From NCBI GenBank assembly GCA_046704385.1, contig JBJKSB010000041.1:186001-250000 (forward strand): 64,000 nt of DNA, in the 5' to 3' direction. The notes below the pieces were generated by a model. That model saw nothing but the letters and a program-made list of their open reading frames with translations. It ran no database searches and had not been told where the DNA came from. Made by a program: the position numbers and the translations under genes. Below are positions 28,001 to 35,483 of this stretch, piece by piece. Origin of the DNA: GH45 sp046704385 (GTDB taxonomy: Bacteria > Bacteroidota > Bacteroidia > Bacteroidales > SZUA-534). The stretch's first letter is position 1; every line of letters starts with the position of its first letter.

Positions 28001-28466
28001 GTAATCCGCCCCGTACTATATGGAAAGTGCCTTTGGTAGTTCGTTTATCTTTGGCCGGATTATTTAATATACCTTGTTTTAACCGGTACGAACTTACATA
28101 TTTATTTGTAAATGTATTACCATCAGGGGGCAGACTGACTTCACGGGCCAGACCGGTTTGATTCAGTATAAAAGTATTGTTGGGAATCCGGCACGGTTTA
28201 TCAAATTCAACATCTTTTAAATAATCATCTAAAAAATTCTGGATGCGGGCATCCGCAGGTGGTAAATGATTGGATAACAAACGCGTTTTTTCCTTGATGC
28301 TTTTAATTAAATCTTCCGTAAGGGAAATAAAGCGTTCATTTGAATATTTGGTTTTGGCATCGGCATTATCATAAAAAAGAGGTTGACCTAAAGCTGCTAA
28401 TTGAAGATTAATATATTGTATTAAATCTTTCCTGTCTTTTTTTGTCGTTTTTTTTATTTTTTGCAT
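25002..28466 (-). CDS. Large protein resembling PPi-type phosphoenolpyruvate carboxykinase
   Basis: The 1154 residues match in size and general character the PPi-dependent PEP carboxykinases known from Entamoeba, Propionibacterium and some Bacteroidota, which interconvert oxaloacetate plus PPi with PEP plus phosphate and CO2. The recognisable blocks are PSTVSGGGKSEISKSM (about 485-500), a P-loop-like stretch; FICSLTGKSPSTTGAGSEGALTKGPFN (about 865-890); and LPGRRNNPSDKEAGIRSLSVYNP. No signal peptide or membrane segment. If correct, it links glycolytic PEP to PPi and would replace or complement the ATP-type enzyme. The call rests on recalled motif similarity and needs a profile search. Confidence 0.6.
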   Translation of the reverse strand: MQKIKKTTKKDRKDLIQYINLQLAALGQPLFYDNADAKTKYSNERFISLTEDLIKSIKEKTRLLSNHLPPADARIQNFLDDYLKDVEFDKPCRIPNNTFILNQTGLAREVSLPPDGNTFTNKYVSSYRLKQGILNNPAKDKRTTKGTFHIVRGGLPVPPDKKEIPKITFAHMMHAALYPPEELQILPFTSKQTEKAKVMVSLLMRPVVCPNVEGVISEKSMEIRFFAPGSLVSNLDFVETIFGNAGDPNLAMNDAALDVEHWTGHTGCIILAPHLTKLKKKDVGLPHFDSASARQRKDGMCWSNESELYNEGEAFKLVCRDNRGVVITLIADNYYGYSKKEIKTQISYSANLYGLVEEEHAGGAIAFSCGSMMDKVYGEIFTSKFKPGYNFENVKKLLGDTIEVKPEGYAVDKKYPDIIYVPEFANFDIDDSSISWKFNKQDFRLKLSPQKTYIHPTGHKFSLTKHPNQNLWRIVDISPEGIFCHKPSTVSGGGKSEISKSMQNAIKYGAFYIDDLERDAKQADLLLNMDYSTRWKKMRPDAKKSRSFLSPERTLGSAVKLLTPSDQYNDAYNEFLKSIPFHIRTLALYIKRLYRTDEKTSNWKDKFSVEIVNGKMGHALRYNNNLVLSSNVRIGFTGDGNWLLHKLRSDFVPVQKVQMEDDITASITLPVSHFKTLNKEYPNQSIKLVTNCESYFFQRPDEAVIRGYDKEAEFDIVQGNTFLTNYEPLTRQNAIDLYDDAISFEEYTNPVKELIKKVAESERDGYFVTPSHTRMVDGKPTANPRYLEKNKFKEETFESYVADTGVRLHRNMKADEPVFYPVNAVLPGRRNNPSDKEAGIRSLSVYNPIHYQELPELFMDFICSLTGKSPSTTGAGSEGALTKGPFNMLVATTDLNNALLSYILTEYQGFSSAAGYIGSENRFDHDISILIPEIWARLMPEDRDPKKLIENDCLEKIDDFEYKSQKVLASRLGYRINKNFAFRCMNRLFDEPQAVFSERMLKPELQGMDDYVDGINNIVEAHQKVALAYFEDKSVEAAIPPLKILLHVMAYGNYEGREISDPELRKYFDREYVIKSDWYKERLKLKQNRDKKCLSQQIDYLNSFKSNPDNADLVIEMDIPGRIDIAKQKLTKVSSPEYLKELVGTIGLDPLFKG

Positions 28467-28785
28467 GATATATAATTTTAAGCACCCAAAAATAATTAAA
28501 TAGCTATATTTCTTATGATTAAATTGGATTTTACCACATGATTTTTGTCTGGTTTTCAGAATGATTAAAGGACGTTTATTTTGATGCCTAATCCAATTAT
28601 CATAAACGGTTAAAAATCAAAGCGTTTCCTTTTTTCCAATTCATTTTCATTTTAAGAAAACGATTTCATAACTCATTTGGTTCTGAATAAGGTAAAATTC
28701 TGTTTATTAAATTAAGGTGTTCAAATAAAAGACATGCTTATCTGAAATTACTACTAAAATATTATCAAACCATTAAACTTTTATG

Positions 28786-28825
28786 TAATTTTGCCCCCCG
28801 AAACAAAAGCATTATACTTTTGTTT
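28786..28825 (+). promoter_or_regulatory. sufB promoter -7 element and inverted repeat
   Basis: TAATTTTG at 28786-28793 fits the Bacteroidota -7 consensus TAnnTTTG. Directly after the expected start of transcription lies a perfect 9-bp inverted repeat, AAACAAAAG/CTTTTGTTT (28801-28809, 28817-28825, 7-base loop), which could be an operator or a 5' mRNA hairpin. No -33 TTG is found at the usual distance. The remaining 28467-28785 shows nothing else. Confidence 0.5.
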
Positions 28826-28885
28826 TGCTGATTACAAATGGTTTAGGTCTGGATTGACCGGAAGCCAGAACAGGAAGGTAAAATT

Positions 28886-30331
28886 ATGAGTGCTAAAGAT
28901 AAAATATTGAATGACGTTACGCAGAGCGATTACAAATATGGATTTGTTTCGAACATTGAGAGTGAATCCATACAAAAAGGATTGAACGAAGATGTCATTC
29001 GGTTAATTTCTGCCAAGAAAAACGAACCGGATTGGATGCTTGAATTCCGACTGAATGCATACCGTGGCTGGTTAAAAATGAAAATGCCCCGATGGGCACA
29101 TTTAAAAATTCCGGAAATTAACTATCAGGATATCGTTTATTACTCGGCACCTAAGCAAAAGGCAGACTATGGTAGTCTTGATGAAGTAGATCCTGATTTG
29201 CTTGAAACCTTTGATAAGTTGGGAATTCCGCTTAACGAACAAAAATTGTTAGCCGGTGTAGCCGTTGATGCCGTAATGGACAGCGTTTCGGTAAAAACAA
29301 CTTTTCGTGACACGCTGGCTGAAAAAGGTATAATCTTTTGTTCGTTCAGTGAAGCTGTAAAAGAACATCCCGATTTGGTTCGAAAACATATGGGTTCGGT
29401 AGTACCACCAACCGACAATTATTTTGCCGCCCTTAATTCAGCCGTTTTTTCTGACGGATCGTTTTGCTATATTCCTAAAGGGGTGCGTTGTCCCATGGAA
29501 TTAAGCACCTATTTCAGAATAAATGCTGCTAATACCGGACAATTTGAGCGAACCCTGTTGGTGGCCGAGGACGATAGTTATGTTTCGTATCTTGAGGGCT
29601 GTACGGCTCCTATGCGTGACGAAAACCAGTTGCATGCTGCTATTGTTGAGATTGTGGCGATGAATAATGCCGAAGTTAAATATTCAACCGTTCAAAATTG
29701 GTACCCCGGTGATAAAAACGGAAAAGGGGGCATCTATAATTTTGTAACCAAAAGGGGTTTATGCCAGGGTAAAGGCTCTAAAATTTCGTGGAGCCAGGTG
29801 GAAACCGGATCGGCGATTACATGGAAATATCCAAGTACTATTTTGTTGGGTGACAATTCCACATCGGAGTTTTATTCGGTTGCAGTTACCAATAACCATC
29901 AGCAGGCTGATACCGGCACCAAAATGATACATATTGGCAAAAATACCAAAAGTACCATTGTATCGAAGGGGATTAGCGCCGGCATGAGTCAGAATAGTTA
30001 CCGGGGTTTGGTAAAGGTTTCGAAAAGAGCCGACGGTGCACGAAATTTTTCACAGTGCGATTCCCTGTTGCTTGGCGATAAGTGTGGGGCGCATACTTTT
30101 CCGTATGTGGAATGCGAAAATAATACTGCAATTCTGGAACATGAAGCCACAACTTCGAAAATTGGTGAAGACCAGATTTTTTATTGCAACCAGCGAGGCA
30201 TATCCACTGAAGATGCCGTGGGCATGATTGTAAACGGCTATGCCAAAGAGGTACTGAATACATTGCCTATGGAATTTGCAGTTGAGGCGCAAAAATTATT
30301 GCAAATCAGCCTGGAAGGTTCAGTAGGATAA
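28886..30331 (+). CDS. sufB: Fe-S cluster assembly scaffold SufB
   Basis: Scaffold subunit of the SufBCD complex that assembles Fe-S clusters in the cytoplasm. The 481 residues are typical. Hallmarks: the beta-helix core with FCYIPKGVRCPMELSTYFRINA, YVSYLEGCTAPMRDENQLHAAIVEIVA and GDKCGAHTFPYVECEN, and the C-terminal AVGMIVNGYAKEVLNTLPMEFA. It is the first gene of sufB-sufC-sufD. SufS and SufE homologues are not in the window, so sulfur donation must be encoded elsewhere. Confidence 0.96.
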   Translation: MSAKDKILNDVTQSDYKYGFVSNIESESIQKGLNEDVIRLISAKKNEPDWMLEFRLNAYRGWLKMKMPRWAHLKIPEINYQDIVYYSAPKQKADYGSLDEVDPDLLETFDKLGIPLNEQKLLAGVAVDAVMDSVSVKTTFRDTLAEKGIIFCSFSEAVKEHPDLVRKHMGSVVPPTDNYFAALNSAVFSDGSFCYIPKGVRCPMELSTYFRINAANTGQFERTLLVAEDDSYVSYLEGCTAPMRDENQLHAAIVEIVAMNNAEVKYSTVQNWYPGDKNGKGGIYNFVTKRGLCQGKGSKISWSQVETGSAITWKYPSTILLGDNSTSEFYSVAVTNNHQQADTGTKMIHIGKNTKSTIVSKGISAGMSQNSYRGLVKVSKRADGARNFSQCDSLLLGDKCGAHTFPYVECENNTAILEHEATTSKIGEDQIFYCNQRGISTEDAVGMIVNGYAKEVLNTLPMEFAVEAQKLLQISLEGSVG

Positions 30332-30421
30332 ATGAAATTGAAAATTGATTAAATAATAAACCAGACGTATAAAAATTTATCTAAAAATCTTTCGTCTGAA
30401 CTCTAAATATCTAATTTAAAG

Positions 30422-31174
30422 ATGTTAAGCATTAAAAATTTAAAAGCCGAAGTTGACGGTAAGGAGATATTAAAAGGTATCAACCTTGAAATTAAACCGG
30501 GTGAAGTTCATGCCATTATGGGGCCAAATGGCTCCGGGAAAAGTACGCTTTCGGCTGTTTTGGCAGGGAATGATCGCTATGATGTGACCGATGGCGAAGT
30601 TACATTCCTGGATAAAAATCTGCTGGAAATGCCAGCCGAAGACCGGGCCCGCGAAGGTTTGTTTTTAAGCTTTCAGTATCCGATTGAAATTCCCGGAGTA
30701 AGTATGGTGAATTTTTTAAAAACAGCTGTAAATGAGCACCGTAAATATCATGGAAAAGACCCGATGAGCGCCGGTGATTTTTTAAAAATGCTGCGCGATA
30801 AAAAACAGGTAGTTGAAATTGATGACCGGTTGACATCCCGTTCGGTTAATGAGGGTTTTTCCGGCGGAGAGAAAAAGAAAAACGAAATTTTTCAAATGGC
30901 GGTGCTTGAACCAAAGCTGGCCATTCTGGACGAAACCGATTCGGGTTTGGATATTGATGCTCTGCGCGTTGTGGCCAACGGGGTTAACAAATTAAAAACC
31001 AGTGAAAATGCAACGATTGTAATTACACACTATCAGCGATTGCTTGATTATATAATTCCCGATTTTGTACATATATTATACCAGGGAAAAATCGTAAAAT
31101 CGGGAGGTAAGGAACTTGCCCTTGAATTGGAAGAGAAGGGATATGATTGGATTAAAACCACGGTTGACGTGTAG
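30422..31174 (+). CDS. sufC: Fe-S cluster assembly ATPase SufC
   Basis: ABC-type ATPase of the SufBCD complex. The 250 residues contain Walker A GPNGSGKST, the SufC signature NEGFSGGEKKKNEIFQM, Walker B LAILDETDSGLDIDAL and the switch His in VITHYQRLLDYI. The FSGGEKKKNE form distinguishes SufC from transport ABC ATPases. It lies 90 bases after sufB and 86 before sufD, same strand. Confidence 0.97.
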   Translation: MLSIKNLKAEVDGKEILKGINLEIKPGEVHAIMGPNGSGKSTLSAVLAGNDRYDVTDGEVTFLDKNLLEMPAEDRAREGLFLSFQYPIEIPGVSMVNFLKTAVNEHRKYHGKDPMSAGDFLKMLRDKKQVVEIDDRLTSRSVNEGFSGGEKKKNEIFQMAVLEPKLAILDETDSGLDIDALRVVANGVNKLKTSENATIVITHYQRLLDYIIPDFVHILYQGKIVKSGGKELALELEEKGYDWIKTTVDV

Positions 31175-31260
31175 TTTAACAGGATAAAGATTTTTGAACG
31201 ATGGATCTGTTATTTCTCGAATTCAGGCCACAAATTTCAATATCCGAATTTTAATTAATT

Positions 31261-32628
31261 ATGAGCGAGTCCATTGATAGCAATACCATGAAATATAAGC
31301 TGATAAGCCTTTATCAGCAAAATAAAACCTCAATAGATGAAGGATTACCGGAATCGTTGAATAAATATCGCGATGAAGCCATTCGCAATTTTGACCGGCT
31401 GGGTATTCCCTATAAAGGAGAAGAAAAATATAAATATACTGATTTAATGACAGCTTTTGGGAAGCTTTACGGATACGCATTTAAAGCTCCCAAAACAACA
31501 GTCGATTCCCAAACGGTATTTCAGTGTGCCATTCCTGACCTTGACACACATACTATATTGCTTGAAAACGGATGGTATTATTCTAATAACCAGGAGTATG
31601 CCCGATTACCAGAGAAGATTAAGGCAATGAGCCTTCGGGAGGCCGCTCAACAATATCCCGAATTGGTTGAGAAGCATTATAATAAACAAGCCGATAATTC
31701 ATCGGAAGGTACCACTGCTTTTAATACGGCTCTTGCTCAGGATGGGTTGTTTTTGTATGTCCCTGATGGCGTAATTTTAGAAAAACCGATTCAAATCATT
31801 AATTTATTGCGTGGCAGTAATCCGTTGTTGGTGAATCAGCGCAATTTGGTTATAGCAGGAAAAAACAGCCAGGCAAAACTAATAATTTGTGATCATACGC
31901 TTTCACACCAGAATTTCCTTTCGAATACGGTAACTGAAATTTTTGTAGATGAAAATGCTTTATTCGATCTTTATAACATTCAGAATCAACATAACCAGTC
32001 GTCGCAAATCAATTCGGTGTATATGCGGCAAATGAAAAACAGCAATACGCTTACCAACACGCTAACCTTACACGGCGGCTTTGTGCGTAATAATGTTTGC
32101 ATTTCGCTTGAACAGGAATACGCCGAGGCTCATGTTTACGGTTTGTCACTGGTCGACGGGCATCAACATGTAGATAATTATACTTTTATTGATCATAAAG
32201 TGGCGCATTGTACCAGTAACGAACTTTATAAGAATGTTCTTGATGATGAAGCAACCGGGGCTTTTCACGGAAGTATCCTGGTAAGGCCCGATGCTCAGAA
32301 AACACTGGCTTTTCAATCGAATAAAAACATCTGCTTAACCGACAAAGCCCGGTTTTATACTAAGCCACAACTTGAAATTTATGCCGACGATGTAAAATGC
32401 AGCCATGGGGCAACGGTTGGCCAGATAGATGAAGAGGCATTGTTTTATCTGAAAGCCAGAGGTATTAGCGGTTATGAGGCACGGATGATGTTAATGTATG
32501 CATTTGCTCATGAAGTGATCAGGAATATCAGGGTTCCGGTATTGGTCGAACGCTATGGCGAATTGGTTGAAAAACGCCTGCGCGGGGAATTAAGCCGATG
32601 CGAAGGCTGCTTTGTGCATTGTAATTAG
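31261..32628 (+). CDS. sufD: Fe-S cluster assembly protein SufD
   Basis: Paralogue and partner of SufB in the SufBC2D scaffold, needed for iron acquisition. The 455 residues show an N-terminal helical part with FDRLGIPYKGEEKYKYTD and a C-terminal beta-helix with GAFHGSILVRPDAQKTLAFQSNKNICLTDKARFYTKPQLEIYADDVKCSHGATVGQIDEEALFYLKARG, the diagnostic SufD stretch, present here in full. The operon ends here at the hairpin of 32682-32711. Confidence 0.95.
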   Translation: MSESIDSNTMKYKLISLYQQNKTSIDEGLPESLNKYRDEAIRNFDRLGIPYKGEEKYKYTDLMTAFGKLYGYAFKAPKTTVDSQTVFQCAIPDLDTHTILLENGWYYSNNQEYARLPEKIKAMSLREAAQQYPELVEKHYNKQADNSSEGTTAFNTALAQDGLFLYVPDGVILEKPIQIINLLRGSNPLLVNQRNLVIAGKNSQAKLIICDHTLSHQNFLSNTVTEIFVDENALFDLYNIQNQHNQSSQINSVYMRQMKNSNTLTNTLTLHGGFVRNNVCISLEQEYAEAHVYGLSLVDGHQHVDNYTFIDHKVAHCTSNELYKNVLDDEATGAFHGSILVRPDAQKTLAFQSNKNICLTDKARFYTKPQLEIYADDVKCSHGATVGQIDEEALFYLKARGISGYEARMMLMYAFAHEVIRNIRVPVLVERYGELVEKRLRGELSRCEGCFVHCN

Positions 32629-32681
32629 TTGGTTTTCAGAATTAGCGGAATGGTTTTATTTTCATCTAACTGCAAAATAAA

Positions 32682-32711
32682 AAAAGGCAGTATGTTTTCA
32701 AACTGCCTTTT
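32682..32711. terminator. Bidirectional terminator between sufD and the T9SS protein gene
   Basis: AAAAGGCAGT (32682-32691) pairs perfectly with ACTGCCTTTT (32702-32711) around a 10-base loop, with A and T runs on both sides. Position between two convergent genes suits termination from both strands. Confidence 0.8.
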
Positions 32712-32736
32712 CAACTTAGTTAAAATTACATTGATT

Positions 32737-34062
32737 CTATTCTTTAATAATTTTTTTCTGTTCAACCAGGCCTGTCTGATCTTCAAATTCAACAAAATAC
32801 AAACCTCTTTTTAGGTCGGAAATATCCATTTGTTCAACCGGTTTATTTAAATGGATTAATACTTGTCCTGAAACGTTAATTACTGAAGCGGAATTAACCG
32901 GCATTTGAAAATGAATAATATCACGGCAAGGGTTAGGATAAAGGATCAGCTCACTGCTTAAATTTTTATCAATCAGGCTTGTCCAGGTTGAAGTGGTAAA
33001 ATGCCAGGGATTACAATATATAGTTTTTTTACCCGGGACAACGGCTGCAACCCTCCAGTAATAGGTGGTTTCCTCTTTCAGCGGTTCCAGATCAGTATTT
33101 GTTTGTTCAGTGGCTTTAAATTCTTTGGTAATATAAAATAAACTGTCAGTTCCATATTCCACATTGTAGCTTGTTGCCCCATCAACACTTTCCCATTTAA
33201 CAGTTACTGTATCATTTTTTTGGACAGAATAATCTGCCGGGGCAACATAATTTACTTCAGCGGGACAATCCATTCCCAGATCCAGCATTGAAATTTTATT
33301 TTCGTTAAACCTTGGAATCAACAATTTTTGATCATTTGGGCTGATTGAAATATCAGCCGGGCCGTTAATTCCTTTAATGATCTGTGTCGGAGGATTTTTA
33401 AAATCGGGATCAAAAGCATATACAGCTCCTGTTCCCCATGAAGTTACATAAATGTTACCACAATTATCACGGGCCAGGCCATCCAGGTCGGTTAACCGCG
33501 TAGTAACCAGATCAGTAAGAGACGAATCGCTCAGACTCAACGATTGAATTTTAGCGTTGGATCCCATGCTACATACCATTACCGCATTTCTTTGACTGTC
33601 GTAAAGTAAGCCATTGGGATTAATTACCTTAGAATTAAAAATATCATATGCCTTTGTAGCCAGTGAAATTCTGTAAATACAGGATTTATTCATTTCAGAA
33701 ACATAAATATTACCTTTCCCATCAGTGGTAACATCGTTTAAAAATTCTGTGCCCGGAATATTTACACGCATAACTTCAGATGCATCTGATAATAGATAGC
33801 CCTGTACCGAAGTATTGTTTACTGAAATCAGCGTGTCGCCAATAATAATCAATCCTTTGGGTCCGTTTAATCCCGAAGTCACAAAATTTGTGAGCGTATT
33901 GTCCAGGCTTAACTGGACAATAGTGTTTCCACTTTTGTTTGATATAAGATATCTTTGTCCAACACTGTCATATACAATACTCTCAGGATTATTGTACGAC
34001 TGGGCTACAGCGAAATATGACGAAGCAAGCACCAGGATTACCAATTGAAATTTCCTAATCAT
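32737..34062 (-). CDS. Secreted NHL/SMP-30-like propeller with FN3 and T9SS tail
   Basis: The 441 residues contain a signal peptide (ending AVAQ), a six-bladed propeller (about 22-270) with repeats such as NPESIVYDSVGQRYLIS, NDVTTDGKGNIYVSEMNKSCIYRI and DGLARDNCGNIYVTSWGTGAVYAF, one FN3 domain (about 285-360) and a type A T9SS tail starting ILYPNPCRDIIHFQMP. Exported by T9SS and probably surface bound. No catalytic residues are evident. It stands alone between terminator and pheS promoter. Confidence 0.75.
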   Translation of the reverse strand: MIRKFQLVILVLASSYFAVAQSYNNPESIVYDSVGQRYLISNKSGNTIVQLSLDNTLTNFVTSGLNGPKGLIIIGDTLISVNNTSVQGYLLSDASEVMRVNIPGTEFLNDVTTDGKGNIYVSEMNKSCIYRISLATKAYDIFNSKVINPNGLLYDSQRNAVMVCSMGSNAKIQSLSLSDSSLTDLVTTRLTDLDGLARDNCGNIYVTSWGTGAVYAFDPDFKNPPTQIIKGINGPADISISPNDQKLLIPRFNENKISMLDLGMDCPAEVNYVAPADYSVQKNDTVTVKWESVDGATSYNVEYGTDSLFYITKEFKATEQTNTDLEPLKEETTYYWRVAAVVPGKKTIYCNPWHFTTSTWTSLIDKNLSSELILYPNPCRDIIHFQMPVNSASVINVSGQVLIHLNKPVEQMDISDLKRGLYFVEFEDQTGLVEQKKIIKE

Positions 34063-34193
34063 AATTTGGGAGTTTTAATTAAACTTATTTTGAGTAACAT
34101 TTTTAAAAGACCGATTAACGGTATTGTACCCTATTCAAATTCCTAAAAACTTAGTGTAAAAAATACACAAGCTCTGGGTTTTTGAAAATGTAA

Positions 34194-34223
34194 TTGAAAA
34201 ACCCGCTAATTTCACTAAATTTG
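34194..34223 (+). promoter_or_regulatory. pheS promoter (TTG-N19-TAnnTTTG)
   Basis: TTG at 34194-34196, exactly 19 bases, then TAAATTTG at 34216-34223. This is a full match to the Bacteroidota vegetative promoter, 27 bases before the pheS ATG. Confidence 0.75.
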
Positions 34224-34250
34224 CTCCCTGAATTTTAATGCATTAGTGCG

Positions 34251-35270
34251 ATGATTGATAAGATCAAGGATTTATTAAAGGAAACAGAAGATTTTACGGT
34301 AAAAACAGTTGAGGAACTTGAAAATTTCAGGCTGAAGTATCTAAGTAAAAAAGGCCGGATTTCGCAATTGTTCAACGATTTTAAAAATGTTCCTAACGAG
34401 CAAAAAAAACGGGTTGGTCAGGAGATCAATAAACTCAAACAATTTGCCCAGGAAAAATTTGATGCATTAAAAGAATCGCTTGAAGATTTGGGAAGCCAGT
34501 CAAAAGGAGAGGACCTTACCCGACCAGGAGAACCCATGGAATTAGGTTCCCGGCATCCTATATCCATAGTACGGAATGAAATTATCAGCATATTTGGACG
34601 TTTAGGTTACACGGTTGCCGAAGGTCCTGAAATTGAGGACGACTGGCACGTATTTTCAGCCCTGAATTTTCCACCGGAACATCCGGCCCGCGACATGCAG
34701 GACACTTTTTTTATCGATAAGGAAAATGAAATTTTACTAAGGACACATACTTCAAGTGTTCAGGTTCGTACCATGGAAACAACCAAACCGCCTATCCGAA
34801 GTATTTTTCCGGGAAGGGTTTTCAGAAACGAAGCCATTTCGGCACGTGCCCACTGTATATTTCACCAGGTTGAAGGATTGTTTGTGGCTGAAAATGTGTC
34901 GTTTGCCGATTTAAAACAAACCTTACTATATTTTGCCAAAGAGATGTTTGGTGAGCAAACCCAGATACGTTTGCGACCATCATATTTCCCGTTTACAGAA
35001 CCATCAGCTGAAATGGACGTGTCGTGTTCCATTTGTGGAGGCAAAGGTTGTAATGTTTGTAAATACACCGGCTGGCTCGAAATTTTAGGCTGTGGTATGG
35101 TGGATCCGAATGTACTTGAAAGCTGTGGTATTGATAGTGAGAAATATACCGGCTTTGCTTTTGGAATGGGTATTGAACGTATTGCCATGCTTAAATTCCA
35201 GGTAAAAGATTTACGGTTGTATTTTGAAAACGATGTACGCTTTTTGAGACAATTTAAATCAGCTTTTTAA
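34251..35270 (+). CDS. pheS: Phenylalanyl-tRNA synthetase alpha subunit
   Basis: Catalytic alpha subunit of the (alpha-beta)2 enzyme charging tRNA-Phe. The 339 residues have the N-terminal coiled coil (1-85) that binds tRNA, class II motif 2 (PIRSIFPGRVFRNEAISARAHCIFHQVEG) and motif 3 (GFAFGMGIERIAMLKF). Two CxxC-like pairs in the SCSICGGKGCNVCKYTG insertion are a known variant of Bacteroidota and other PheS proteins. The pheT partner is not adjacent. The clear terminator at 35321-35357 indicates a monocistronic unit. Confidence 0.96.
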   Translation: MIDKIKDLLKETEDFTVKTVEELENFRLKYLSKKGRISQLFNDFKNVPNEQKKRVGQEINKLKQFAQEKFDALKESLEDLGSQSKGEDLTRPGEPMELGSRHPISIVRNEIISIFGRLGYTVAEGPEIEDDWHVFSALNFPPEHPARDMQDTFFIDKENEILLRTHTSSVQVRTMETTKPPIRSIFPGRVFRNEAISARAHCIFHQVEGLFVAENVSFADLKQTLLYFAKEMFGEQTQIRLRPSYFPFTEPSAEMDVSCSICGGKGCNVCKYTGWLEILGCGMVDPNVLESCGIDSEKYTGFAFGMGIERIAMLKFQVKDLRLYFENDVRFLRQFKSAF

Positions 35271-35320
35271 GATAAATAGAAGCAAGACTTAAGACAATAG
35301 ACATATGACTGTCACAGATC

Positions 35321-35357
35321 AGTTCCTGTCGAATAATTTGGTCAGGAACTTTTTTTT
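35321..35357 (+). terminator. Rho-independent terminator of pheS
   Basis: AGTTCCTG (35321-35328) pairs with CAGGAACT (35343-35350) and is followed by a run of seven or more T. It begins 51 bases after the pheS stop codon. Confidence 0.85.
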
Positions 35358-35483
35358 AAGCCCTTTCAGATAGAAACATTTCCTTTATACCAAAGTGTTC
35401 TTTTCGCCTAAATTTTCTCCCAAATGTAACGCTCCTAATTTCGTTGCGTCTTTAACTTGAAACCTTTAAAACAACTTAAGACG

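Noticed and set aside
28801..28825. Terminator before sufB
   Set aside because: The 9-bp inverted repeat follows a good -7 element and lies at the expected transcript 5' end, so an operator or leader hairpin fits better.
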